Assembly: GCA_021780195.1 (NCBI GenBank)
Contig: JAJXZE010000017.1
Location: 1 to 38,321 of the forward strand
DNA length: 38,321 bases
Source of the DNA: a bacterium
GTDB taxonomy: Bacteria > Patescibacteriota > Minisyncoccia > UBA6257 > 2-01-FULL-56-20
Reading direction: 5' to 3'
Below the pieces are notes generated by a model that saw only the letters and a program-made list of their open reading frames with translations, did no database searches and was not told where the DNA came from. A program made the translations under genes and the position numbers. How positions within the stretch are numbered: the stretch's first letter is position 1; each line of letters begins with the position of its first letter. Below, piece after piece: positions 21,002 through 27,674 of this stretch.

Positions 21002-21316
21002 ATGGAAAAAGATTTCGTCGTCATCGCGTCTGGGGGAAAGCAGTATCGCGTTTCCACGGGCCAGAAGCTGAAAGTGGAGAAGCTCGCCGCCCGGAAAGGG
21101 GAGGCCTTTGCATTCGACAAAGTCCTGCTTCGTTCTGCGGGGGGCAAGGTAGCGGTGGGAACCCCCTATCTTGAAGGAGTGACCGTGGAGGCGAATGTGT
21201 TGGGCGACGTCCGCGGCGAGAAGAAGATCATCTTCAAGTATCACGCCAAGACGCGCGGCCGGAAGAAGAAGGGGCACCGTCAGACCTACACCGAGGTGGA
21301 GATCGCCAAGATCTAA
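21002..21316 (+). CDS. rplU: 50S ribosomal protein bL21
   Basis: A 104-residue large-subunit protein that contacts 23S rRNA. Diagnostic stretches are FVVIASGGKQYRVSTGQKLK near the N-terminus, AFAFDKVLLRSAGGKVAVGT, and the basic C-terminal IIFKYHAKTRGRKKKGHRQT followed by TYTEVEIAKI, the bL21 signature (KYRRRKGYxxxxGHRQxxT). The ATG at 21002 is used; a TTG 12 bases upstream is in frame but unnecessary. rpmA (bL27), its usual neighbour, is not present. A terminator follows at 21384-21404. Confidence 0.95.
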   Translation: MEKDFVVIASGGKQYRVSTGQKLKVEKLAARKGEAFAFDKVLLRSAGGKVAVGTPYLEGVTVEANVLGDVRGEKKIIFKYHAKTRGRKKKGHRQTYTEVEIAKI

Positions 21317-21383
21317 CGCGAGACGGGGTGCACGCGGGGTGCGGCGCGCGGAGACGCGTGTCGCGATAGCGACGCGGACAACG

Positions 21384-21404
21384 CCGCCCGAAGGGGCGGT
21401 TTTT
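21384..21404 (+). terminator. Intrinsic terminator after rplU
   Basis: The stem CCGCCC/GGGCGG with a GAAG tetraloop is followed by TTTTT. Its T-run overlaps the possible -35 (21403-21408) of the next promoter. Confidence 0.85.
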
Positions 21405-21432
21405 GGTGAAAGGACGCCAAGGTTGCTATAAT
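21403..21432 (+). promoter_or_regulatory. Promoter of the 21442 gene and the VirD4-like ATPase
   Basis: TTGGTG (21403-21408) and a consensus TATAAT (21427-21432) are 18 bases apart, with a TGC extension. The -10 ends 9 bases before the ATG at 21442, giving a leader of at most a few bases. Confidence 0.75.
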
Positions 21433-21441
21433 AAAGAGGTT

Positions 21442-21867
21442 ATGGCTGACGCCGCTTCCACATTTGAACACGCGCTTGAGGCGGATATGAAGGCGCTTGC
21501 CGCGGAGATCAAAAACCAGCGCGAACGGCCGGAACTCAAAAACGCGGAGGAACAGGATCTTGTGAAGGAGGCCATCCGCGCGTTCCCGGCGTCCGGAGAG
21601 CGCACGCCGCCCCCGGCTCCTCCTGCGCCGTCCCGCGCTCCCGCCGGCGACGCTACGGCGGCAAGCCCGCTTCCGGCCTACGCCCAGAACGCCCCCGCGG
21701 AGGTAAAACTTGAGATCGAGTATCTCCTCGACCTCGCTCTGCGGCAGGGACTCACGAAGGCGCTCGACGAAGCGCGCAAGTCGCCCTATTTCGTGCAGGA
21801 TGCGTTCCATGACGCCCTGGCGGGGCGTCTCTACCCGGAGCTCCGGAAGCGGGGCATCGTGAAATAA
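21442..21867 (+). CDS. Small soluble protein paired with the VirD4-like ATPase, unknown
   Basis: A 141-residue acidic/basic soluble protein. The N-terminal helix (EHALEADMKALAAEIKNQRE) is followed by a Pro/Ala-rich linker (PPPAPPAPSRAPAG) and a conserved-looking C-terminal helical part (VKLEIEYLLDLALRQGLTKA, then KSPYFVQDAFHDALAGRLYP). It has no known domain. The stop lies two bases before the ATG of the 801-residue ATPase, so the pair is almost certainly co-translated, and the small protein may be an adaptor or regulator of the ATPase. A possible earlier in-frame start lies upstream of the -10 box and is not credible. Confidence 0.75.
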   Translation: MADAASTFEHALEADMKALAAEIKNQRERPELKNAEEQDLVKEAIRAFPASGERTPPPAPPAPSRAPAGDATAASPLPAYAQNAPAEVKLEIEYLLDLALRQGLTKALDEARKSPYFVQDAFHDALAGRLYPELRKRGIVK

Positions 21868-21869
21868 TA

Positions 21870-24275
21870 ATGCTCTCATTCTATATTTTTCTCGCCGTGG
21901 TCTTCGCCGCCGTGGCCGGTACCGCCGCGTATTTCATCGCGCGAGGCATGGTGCGCCGCCGCTACGCCGATTCGCTTTCCACGGCTCTCTTTCTCGTGAA
22001 GATCCCGCGTCCTTCCGCCGAGCACGACGCGGCGCAGGCGGGAGGCGGGGAGAGTAAGGATTTCAAGGCGGAGCTCGCGCACTTCGAACAGCTTCTCGGC
22101 GCGCTCGGTTCGATCAAGAAGCCCTTCGCCCTCGAGGTTGCCGTACCGCATGTGGGAGAGGAGATCCATTTCTATCTTTCGGTTCCCAGACATGCTTCCG
22201 AAATCGCCGCGAAGCAGATCCAGGGGCTCTGGAACGGCGCGAGCGTCGAGGCGGTGAATGACGACTTTAATATTTTCAATACGCACGGCACGACCTCGGC
22301 CGCGTTCATCAAAGAGAAGGAGCATTACGGCCTGCCCATCCGCACGTATGCCGAGCTCGGCATCGATTCCTTCGAATCGATCGTGGGCGCGTTCGCGAAA
22401 ATCAACGAGATCGGCGAAGGTGCCGCTTTGCAGGTCGTCGCGTTGCCCGCGCCGTCCGGCGCCAAGAAGGAGGTTCAGCGCGCGATCGAGCGCCTCAAGA
22501 AAGGGGAGGAGTTCGGGAAGGTATTCCACGGCGAGTTCCGCCGCTCATTTTCGGATGCAGGCGAGATCCTGAATCCAAAGACCAAAGAGGAAAAAGCGGA
22601 GAAGAAGGCGGAGCGCGTGGTGGATGAGGAGGCGGTGAAGGCGCTCCAGGCGAAGATCGCAAAGCCGCTCTTCCGCGTGAACGTGCGCCTGGTCGCGTCC
22701 GCAGGATCGCCGTTCCAGGCGGATGACATTCTTGACGGCCTCGCGGCGGGGTTCAACCAGTTCGCGAGCCCCACGCGGAACGAATTTCGCGTCGTGAAAC
22801 CGCGCAACCCGGATGCACTCATCCGCCAGTTCATCGCGCGCGAATTTGACGCGGCGCAGGCCATGATGCTCGGCACGGAGGAGATCGCGAGTTTCTATCA
22901 CCTGCCGATCTCGTCCACCGAGACGCCACGCGTCAAGTGGCTCAAGTCCCGCGAAGCGGCACCGCCCGACAATTTGCCGAAGCAGGGGATGCTGGTGGGG
23001 GAGAGCGTGTTCCGAGGCCAGACGAAGCCCGTGTATCTCACGGACGACGACCGTCGCCGGCATATGTATCTCGTCGGACAGACGGGCACCGGCAAATCGA
23101 CCGCGCTCGGCAATATGGTGATCGAGGACATCCAGGCGGGCCGCGGTCTTGCGATCATCGACCCGCACGGCGACCTCGTGGAGAACGCACTCGGCTTCGT
23201 GCCGCCCTCGCGCCTCGACGACGTGATCTATTTCGATCCGGGCGATCTCGCGCGGCCCCTCGGACTCAATATGCTCGACTACAACTTCAACCGGCCGGAG
23301 GAGAAGACCTTCATCGTGAACGAGATGCAGAGCATCTTCAACAAGCTTTTTTCGCAGGAGACGATGGGCCCGATGTTCGAGCAGTATATGCGGAATGCGC
23401 TCCTGCTCCTCATGGAGGATATGCCGAACGAGCCCGCGACCCTGGTCGAGGTGCCGCGCATCTTTACGGACGCCGCGTACCGCCTCCGCAAGCTCGAGCG
23501 CATCAAAAATCCGGTCGTGATCGATTTCTGGCAGAAGGAGGCCGTGAAGGCGGGCGGCGAGGCGTCCCTCGCGAACATGACACCGTACATCACGTCCAAG
23601 TTCAACAACTTCATCTCGAACGATTACATGCGCCCGATCATCGGCCAGCCGAAATCGGCGTTCAACTTCCGCGAAGCGATGGATTCGGGGAAGATCCTTC
23701 TTGTGAATCTTTCGAAGGGGAAGATCGGCGACATCAATGCCGGCCTCCTCGGCATGGTGATCACGGGCAAGATCCTCATGGCCGCGCTTTCGCGGATCGA
23801 TACTCCCGACGCCGCCGCGCGGCGCGATTTCTATCTTTACATCGACGAGTTTCAGAACTTCACGACGGATTCGATCGCGACGATCCTTTCCGAAGCGCGC
23901 AAGTACCGCCTGAGCCTCACGATGGCACACCAGTTCATCGCCCAGCTTGAGGAAAAGATCCGCGACGCCGTCTTCGGGAACGTGGGTTCGGAGCTCGTTT
24001 TCCGCGTGGGGGTGCAGGATGCGGAGTTTCTGGTGAAACAGTTTGCGCCGGTCTTCAATCAGAACGACCTTCAGAACATCGACAACCTGAACGCGTACGC
24101 GCGCATCCTCATTAACGGGGAGACCTCGAAGCCGTTCAATCTGCGGATCGGCACGGCGTCGTGGGGCGGCGGGAATAAGGAGCTCGCCGCGAAGTTCAAG
24201 GAATATTCGCGCATGAAGTACGGCGAGGAGCGGCAGGTGATCGAGGACATGATCTACCGGAGGCTGAGAGAATAG
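21870..24275 (+). CDS. VirD4/TraD-like type IV secretion coupling ATPase family protein
   Basis: A membrane-anchored, hexameric-type ATPase of 801 residues. An N-terminal membrane helix (MLSFYIFLAVVFAAVAGTAA) is followed by about 370 residues with no recognised motif. The ATPase core comes next: Walker A LVGQTGTGKSTALGN (about 404-416), AIIDPHGDLVENAL, Walker B FYLYIDEFQNF (about 654-664) and an arginine/glutamine region (SEARKYRLSLTMAHQFIAQL). The DEFQ box and DPHGDL motif are typical of TraG/TraD/VirD4-like and HerA-like proteins often found in Patescibacteria. No relaxase or other conjugation gene is near, so DNA or protein export, type IV pilus-linked transport, or a housekeeping role are all possible. 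The ATG follows two bases after the previous stop. Confidence 0.85.
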   Translation: MLSFYIFLAVVFAAVAGTAAYFIARGMVRRRYADSLSTALFLVKIPRPSAEHDAAQAGGGESKDFKAELAHFEQLLGALGSIKKPFALEVAVPHVGEEIHFYLSVPRHASEIAAKQIQGLWNGASVEAVNDDFNIFNTHGTTSAAFIKEKEHYGLPIRTYAELGIDSFESIVGAFAKINEIGEGAALQVVALPAPSGAKKEVQRAIERLKKGEEFGKVFHGEFRRSFSDAGEILNPKTKEEKAEKKAERVVDEEAVKALQAKIAKPLFRVNVRLVASAGSPFQADDILDGLAAGFNQFASPTRNEFRVVKPRNPDALIRQFIAREFDAAQAMMLGTEEIASFYHLPISSTETPRVKWLKSREAAPPDNLPKQGMLVGESVFRGQTKPVYLTDDDRRRHMYLVGQTGTGKSTALGNMVIEDIQAGRGLAIIDPHGDLVENALGFVPPSRLDDVIYFDPGDLARPLGLNMLDYNFNRPEEKTFIVNEMQSIFNKLFSQETMGPMFEQYMRNALLLLMEDMPNEPATLVEVPRIFTDAAYRLRKLERIKNPVVIDFWQKEAVKAGGEASLANMTPYITSKFNNFISNDYMRPIIGQPKSAFNFREAMDSGKILLVNLSKGKIGDINAGLLGMVITGKILMAALSRIDTPDAAARRDFYLYIDEFQNFTTDSIATILSEARKYRLSLTMAHQFIAQLEEKIRDAVFGNVGSELVFRVGVQDAEFLVKQFAPVFNQNDLQNIDNLNAYARILINGETSKPFNLRIGTASWGGGNKELAAKFKEYSRMKYGEERQVIEDMIYRRLRE

Positions 24276-24359
24276 AGCGCGGCGCCCGAGTTCATTGCTT
24301 TTATCTCCGGAAAAAGCTACCCTTCGTGAAAGTCCTTCTCGGCGTAAAAATATCTCTAT

Positions 24360-24761
24360 ATGAATAATTTCAGAAAACCTCACGGGAATCGTCCGGGTGC
24401 CCGTCCCGGAGCCGGATTGAGGCCCGGGTCCGGAATGGGCGCGGGTCGCGACGCAAGGCCCGGCGCGCGCCCGCGGTTCGCGGGTGTCCGCGACGAAGCG
24501 TCGCCACGCATGTTCGACGCTGTCTGCAGTACCTGCGGCAAGGCATGCGAGGTTCCGTTCCGTCCAGACGGCGTGAAGCCCGTCTACTGCAAGGATTGCT
24601 TCGGCGCCCCAAAAGAGACGCGCGCGAACCGTAGGGGTTCCGCGGCGCCCGAAGGGGGCAAGAGCATCGCGGATCTCACGCGCCAGATCGCCGCGATGAA
24701 CGAGAAGATCGACCGGATGCTCAGGGTCATCGAGGACGGGGACGAACCCTCGTCCCGATAA
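24360..24761 (+). CDS. CxxC-type zinc-binding small protein
   Basis: A 133-residue protein. Its first 45 residues are Gly/Arg/Pro-rich and probably disordered (RPGARPGAGLRPGSGMGAG). The centre is a zinc-finger-like unit: FDAVCSTCGKACEVPFRPDG followed by KPVYCKDCFG, i.e. CxxCGKxCxVPFxPxGxKPVYCxxCF. This arrangement recurs in Patescibacteria and related genomes as a CxxC-x17-20-CxxC protein, with nucleic-acid binding suggested but not shown as far as I know. A C-terminal helix (IADLTRQIAAMNEKIDRMLR) could mediate oligomerisation. The engB start lies 5 bases after the stop, so the two are coupled. The 84 bases before the ATG hold only AT-rich sequence near 24345-24355. Confidence 0.8.
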   Translation: MNNFRKPHGNRPGARPGAGLRPGSGMGAGRDARPGARPRFAGVRDEASPRMFDAVCSTCGKACEVPFRPDGVKPVYCKDCFGAPKETRANRRGSAAPEGGKSIADLTRQIAAMNEKIDRMLRVIEDGDEPSSR

Positions 24762-24766
24762 CCCGA

Positions 24767-25342
24767 ATGCGGCCCATCCGCGCGGAGTTCCTTCGGGGCG
24801 TGAACGGCACCGACGAACTTCTGTCCGACGGGACTCCCCAGGTGGCGCTTATCGGGCGGTCGAACGTCGGGAAGTCGAGCATCATCAATTCCCTTGTGGG
24901 ACGCAAGGATCTCGCGCGCACGAGCGATACGCCCGGCCTCACGCAGGAGATCAACGTCTATGGCATTGATCGGGCGTGGTATCTTCTGGACCTTCCCGGG
25001 TATGGATTCGCAAGGGTGCCGGAAAAAGTCAGGGAGCGCCTCCAGAAGCTCAACTGGTGGTATCTTTTCGATTCGTCGTACGCGCAGAAGGCGGCGGTGC
25101 TCGTGATGGACGCGAACGTCGGTCCCTCAGAGAATGATCTCGAGATGCTCGCGCTCCTCCGGGAGCACGGGAAGCATATCGTGATCGTCGCGAACAAGAT
25201 CGACAAGATCGCAAGGGCCGACTACGAGGAACGCCTGCGGGCGATCACGGAAGTGGCGTGGGGCATTCCCGTCATTCCATATTCCGCGAAGAGGGGGATC
25301 GGGGTTGAGGAGCTGAAGGAGGAGATATTTGGTAACGATTGA
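24767..25342 (+). CDS. engB: Ribosome biogenesis GTPase EngB (YihA/YsxC)
   Basis: A TRAFAC-class GTPase needed for late 50S assembly. All G motifs are visible: G1 GRSNVGKSSIINSL (about residues 31-44), the G2 region DTPGLTQEINVY, G3 LDLPGYGFA, G4 VANKIDK and G5 YSAKRGIG. The PEKVRERLQKLNWWYL segment after G3 is characteristic of EngB. At 191 residues it has normal length. The last bases of the gene contain the -35 hexamer (TTGACA) of the next promoter. Confidence 0.96.
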   Translation: MRPIRAEFLRGVNGTDELLSDGTPQVALIGRSNVGKSSIINSLVGRKDLARTSDTPGLTQEINVYGIDRAWYLLDLPGYGFARVPEKVRERLQKLNWWYLFDSSYAQKAAVLVMDANVGPSENDLEMLALLREHGKHIVIVANKIDKIARADYEERLRAITEVAWGIPVIPYSAKRGIGVEELKEEIFGND

Positions 25343-25380
25343 CAGGTAGCTATTATTTTGATATAATCTGGTCCGGAGGT
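25339..25380 (+). promoter_or_regulatory. Consensus promoter and strong RBS of the alpha-CTD-like gene
   Basis: TTGACA (25339-25344), a 17-base spacer and TATAAT (25362-25367) form an exact sigma-70 consensus promoter, the best in the window. GGAGGT (25375-25380) then lies 5 bases before the ATG at 25386. This is opposite to the leaderless style of neighbouring core genes and predicts strong expression. Confidence 0.9.
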
Positions 25381-25385
25381 GCGAT

Positions 25386-25667
25386 ATGATCATAACGGCT
25401 CACGGGGGCGGGGGGTCTTCAAGTGAGGATCGCCCGATGGTAAAGAGAGGGGAGGCGGATCCCCATCTTCTTGCTCTCCCCCTGTCATTAATGGTGAGAT
25501 TGCCGGGAAAGGTAGTCCGGCGTCTTGCTCGAGCGGGGATCGTGTGCCTCGGTCAACTGAGCGAGTGCGACGAGGCACGGCTTGCGGCATTGCCGCTTGA
25601 CGCCGCGGAGATCGAAAAAATCCGGGAGGTTTTGAGGTTCATGGGTCTCCCGCTCGGCGGCGAATAA
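25386..25667 (+). CDS. Small protein resembling the RNA polymerase alpha C-terminal domain
   Basis: A 93-residue protein. After a short Gly/Ser-rich N-terminus, residues about 28-92 read LALPLSLMVRLPGKVVRRLA, then AGIVCLGQLSECDEARLAAL, then EIEKIREVLRFMGLPLGG. This is the pattern of the RpoA C-terminal helix-hairpin-helix domain (L-S-x-R-x-x-N-x-L-x-x-x-G-I-x-x-x-G-D-L, E-L-L-x-x-P-x-x-G-x-x-S-x-x-E-I, L-x-x-x-G-L-x-L). In RpoA this domain binds UP-element DNA and activators. A free-standing, strongly expressed copy could compete with or recruit polymerase; this is inference. It forms its own transcription unit with a consensus promoter, strong RBS and terminator. Confidence 0.75.
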   Translation: MIITAHGGGGSSSEDRPMVKRGEADPHLLALPLSLMVRLPGKVVRRLARAGIVCLGQLSECDEARLAALPLDAAEIEKIREVLRFMGLPLGGE

Positions 25668-25672
25668 GCATT

Positions 25673-25707
25673 GGGGTTTCTGCATTCCACAGAAACCCCG
25701 TTTTTTT
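25673..25707 (+). terminator. Strong intrinsic terminator
   Basis: A 10-bp stem GGGGTTTCTG/CAGAAACCCC with loop CATTCCA, followed by G and seven T. It ends the alpha-CTD-like gene unit. Confidence 0.92.
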
Positions 25708-25723
25708 ACTTTTGGTGATGTTA

Positions 25724-25732
25724 TGCTATACT
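25724..25732 (+). promoter_or_regulatory. Extended -10 promoter of the small-gene cluster
   Basis: TGCTATACT (TGn plus TATACT 25727-25732). A TTTACT 17 bases upstream (25704-25709) could serve as a weak -35. The predicted start is near 25739, giving a long leader before the gene at 25926, or a short one before the small frame at 25760. Confidence 0.6.
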
Positions 25733-25759
25733 GAAGCTACAACCGAATACATCAAGAGT

Positions 25760-25948
25760 ATGGAGATGCGAAGGGATTTGGCCCAACGCTCCATCCGCAA
25801 CCAGCCGCAGGCGCGGCAACGGTGCGAAATCCAACCCTTCACGGGGAAGATGTTCACTCGAACGATATCGACCGCCGTGAAGGCGGTTGTTTCGTTCTTT
25901 GCCAAAGGAATAGAGGAGAGGAATCATGATTGTCATACGGCCGGTTGA
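25760..25948 (+). CDS. Possible 62-residue basic leader protein, low confidence
   Basis: An open frame starting MEMRRDLAQRSIRNQPQARQ and ending in GIEERNHDCHTAG, which overlaps the next gene by 23 bases. It is basic in its first half and hydrophobic near residues 40-48 (STAVKAVVSFFAKG). No family resemblance, and only a weak ribosome-binding site (AAGAG). It could instead be untranslated leader of the following genes; the hairpin at 25871-25899 lies within it. Confidence 0.35.
   Translation: MEMRRDLAQRSIRNQPQARQRCEIQPFTGKMFTRTISTAVKAVVSFFAKGIEERNHDCHTAG
25871..25899 (+). promoter_or_regulatory. Terminator-like hairpin in a leader (possible attenuator)
   Basis: The stem ACCGCC/GGCGGT with loop GTGAA is followed by the T-rich stretch TGTTTCGTTCTTT. 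It lies about 130 bases after the predicted transcription start and 27 bases before the next SD-led gene. This is the geometry of an attenuator, but no competing antiterminator helix was established. Confidence 0.4.
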
Positions 25949-26156
25949 AGCGATCGATACGACGCCCCAAACCATTGCATTCCACTTCCGCATACTCGAC
26001 GCGATGGATCGTCTGCGCACGGGCAAGGAATCGTCCTGCGTGGTCGATCTCAGGGACGCGCCCATCGTGGGAGCGGTCGCACGGAATCTGCTCATGCATT
26101 TCATCCGCTGGGCCCTGCGCCACGATGCTTGCCTTGTGGTAATCCTGATGCTATAA
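25926..26156 (+). CDS. Small protein of unknown function
   Basis: A 76-residue protein (MIVIRPVEAIDTTPQTIAFH onward). The second half, SCVVDLRDAPIVGAVARNLL then WALRHDACLVVILML, has the beta-alpha-beta rhythm and the V-V-D-L-R/S core seen in STAS-like regulatory domains, but it is too short for a full STAS domain and the resemblance is weak. GAGGAGAGG lies 3-12 bases before the ATG, a good Shine-Dalgarno region. The next gene begins 10 bases after the stop with its own strong site, so the two form an operon. Confidence 0.65.
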   Translation: MIVIRPVEAIDTTPQTIAFHFRILDAMDRLRTGKESSCVVDLRDAPIVGAVARNLLMHFIRWALRHDACLVVILML

Positions 26157-26166
26157 GGAGGGCAGT

Positions 26167-26541
26167 ATGGAAGATAAATGGAGCGGGTTTGGGTCTGACC
26201 GATACCGCCTGCAAAATTTGGGGCGGCCGGCGGTCTTCCTTGTCCCGTTAAAGAAGCTTGCCTTCAAGATCGGCGATGAGACCGTCGAGGACCAATTGCA
26301 CCGTTTTCTCATCAAGCAATTCGGCGCCTTCACGACCTCGGCGATTCCGGGCTACGGGGTCTACACGGACCCTGAGCAGAAGGTTGTACTCGACGAATCC
26401 CGCGAGTACAAAGTTTCATTTAACGGGAAAGAGCGTATTCCTCTCCTTATCGACGAGCTCGCGCGCATTGCGGCGCTCGTCGGAGAGGATTGCATTTACC
26501 TTGAAGCGGGACAGTACGCGTGCCTTGTGTACCCGCGCTAG
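26167..26541 (+). CDS. Conserved-looking small protein of unknown function
   Basis: A 124-residue mixed alpha/beta soluble protein: GRPAVFLVPLKKLAFKIGDE, EDQLHRFLIKQFGAFTTSAI, YGVYTDPEQKVVLDESREYK, FNGKERIPLLIDELARIAAL and the end EDCIYLEAGQYACLVYPR. The balance of conserved-type Gly, aromatic and charged residues suggests a folded enzyme-like or binding domain, but I do not recognise the family. AAGGAGGGCAGT directly before the ATG is a near-perfect Shine-Dalgarno region. It ends the small-gene operon; a terminator follows at 26559-26596. Confidence 0.75.
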   Translation: MEDKWSGFGSDRYRLQNLGRPAVFLVPLKKLAFKIGDETVEDQLHRFLIKQFGAFTTSAIPGYGVYTDPEQKVVLDESREYKVSFNGKERIPLLIDELARIAALVGEDCIYLEAGQYACLVYPR

Positions 26542-26558
26542 ATCGCTTCGAGTCAGCA

Positions 26559-26596
26559 TGGGGCAGTCCTTCGGGGCTGCCCCATTTTCATTTTTT
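26559..26596 (+). terminator. Intrinsic terminator of the small-gene operon
   Basis: The stem TGGGGCAG/CTGCCCCA with a 10-base loop is followed by TTTTCATTTTTT. Confidence 0.88.
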
Positions 26597-26638
26597 GCGA
26601 TGAGCAATAAAAAAAACAAAAGTATAAACCATAACTTC

Positions 26639-27610
26639 ATGAATACTAAAATAAAAACCGCGGAATTCGTTTCGCCGAAGCATCCGGACAAGCAGTGCGA
26701 CCTTATCGCCGATACGCTTCTTGACGCATATCTTGCGGGCGACCAGCCAGAGGGACCCCGGAGCCGCGTAGCGGTCGAGGTAATGGGCGGCCACGGGCAT
26801 ATTTCAATTTCTGGTGAGGTGACGAGCGGGACGGATCCCGACATCCCGAAGATCGTGCGGGGGATCGTAGGCGAGGGCTACGCCGTGCATCCATACCTCA
26901 CGCGGCAGAGCCCTGAAATCGCGCACGGGGTGGATACGGGCGGCGCCGGCGACCAGGGGATTATGACGGGCTACGCGACGCGGGAGTCGCCGAATTTCAT
27001 GCCGCTCGAGTATGAACTCGCGCGGAATCTTTGCCGGAAAATCTATGAGAAATATCCCTTCGACGGGAAGACACAGGTGACGATCGAGGCGGGCGACGGG
27101 GTGCCGCGCGTACGGACGGTGGTGGCGAGTTTCCAGAATACAAAGACGGCGGACCTCCTTGCGCTCACGCGGTCGCTCATCGGTGCCGACGAGTATCTCA
27201 TAAATCCAGCGGGCGAATGGGGCGTAGGCGGCTTCGACGCGGACTCGGGTCTTTCGGGACGGAAGATTGTGATCGACAATTATGGGCCGGAAATCGGCGT
27301 GGGCGGAGGATCGTTCTCCGGCAAGGATTACACCAAGGTGGATCGTTCGGGGGCGTATATGGCGCGCCGGATCGCGGTGGACTATCTCGGACGTTTTCCG
27401 GAAGCGCGGGAAGCGCGGGTGAAACTCGCGTATGCGATAGGGAAAGCGGAACCGGTGATGGCCATGGTGGAGGTGGATGGAGGGGAAATGACGATTGAAG
27501 GATACGACCTCACGCCATCGGGGATTTACCGATTTCTGGAACTCGATAAGGTGCGATGGGCGGAAACCGCGGTGTGGGGGCACATGGGAAGAGGGTGGAG
27601 GTGGGGGTAG
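26639..27610 (+). CDS. metK: S-adenosylmethionine synthetase, short form
   Basis: It makes S-adenosylmethionine from ATP and methionine. Diagnostic motifs are present with changes: FVSPKHPDKQCDLIADTLLD (canonical SEGHPDKIADQISD), GGAGDQGIMTGYA (canonical GAGDQGLMFGYA), and GGGSFSGKDYTKVDRSGAY (canonical GGGAFSGKDPTKVDRSAAY). The length of 323 residues compares with about 385-395 in most bacteria, so loops between the three domains have been trimmed. The ATG at 26639 is preferred because TATAAA (26623-26628) ends 10 bases upstream; ATG at 26600 is an in-frame alternative lying just after the terminator. A run of AT-rich sequence precedes the start. The product supports the methyltransferase at 31273 among others. 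Confidence 0.93.
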   Translation: MNTKIKTAEFVSPKHPDKQCDLIADTLLDAYLAGDQPEGPRSRVAVEVMGGHGHISISGEVTSGTDPDIPKIVRGIVGEGYAVHPYLTRQSPEIAHGVDTGGAGDQGIMTGYATRESPNFMPLEYELARNLCRKIYEKYPFDGKTQVTIEAGDGVPRVRTVVASFQNTKTADLLALTRSLIGADEYLINPAGEWGVGGFDADSGLSGRKIVIDNYGPEIGVGGGSFSGKDYTKVDRSGAYMARRIAVDYLGRFPEAREARVKLAYAIGKAEPVMAMVEVDGGEMTIEGYDLTPSGIYRFLELDKVRWAETAVWGHMGRGWRWG

Positions 27611-27638
27611 ATAAAAAATGACCCGCAATGGCCCACGA

Positions 27639-27667
27639 TTGAGTCCGCGTCCAATCCGCGGTAAAAT
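27639..27667 (+). promoter_or_regulatory. Promoter of pgk
   Basis: TTGAGT (27639-27644) and TAAAAT (27662-27667) are separated by 17 bases. The -10 ends 7 bases before the pgk ATG at 27675, consistent with a leaderless transcript. Confidence 0.72.
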
Positions 27668-27674
27668 CTATTTA

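Noticed and set aside
21001-21316. rplU-rpmA operon
   Set aside because: No bL27-like sequence follows rplU; a terminator and an unrelated promoter come directly after it.
26258-26638. Longer metK start
   Set aside because: The extension overlaps the 26167-26541 gene in another frame and runs through a terminator hairpin; the family N-terminus begins near 26639.
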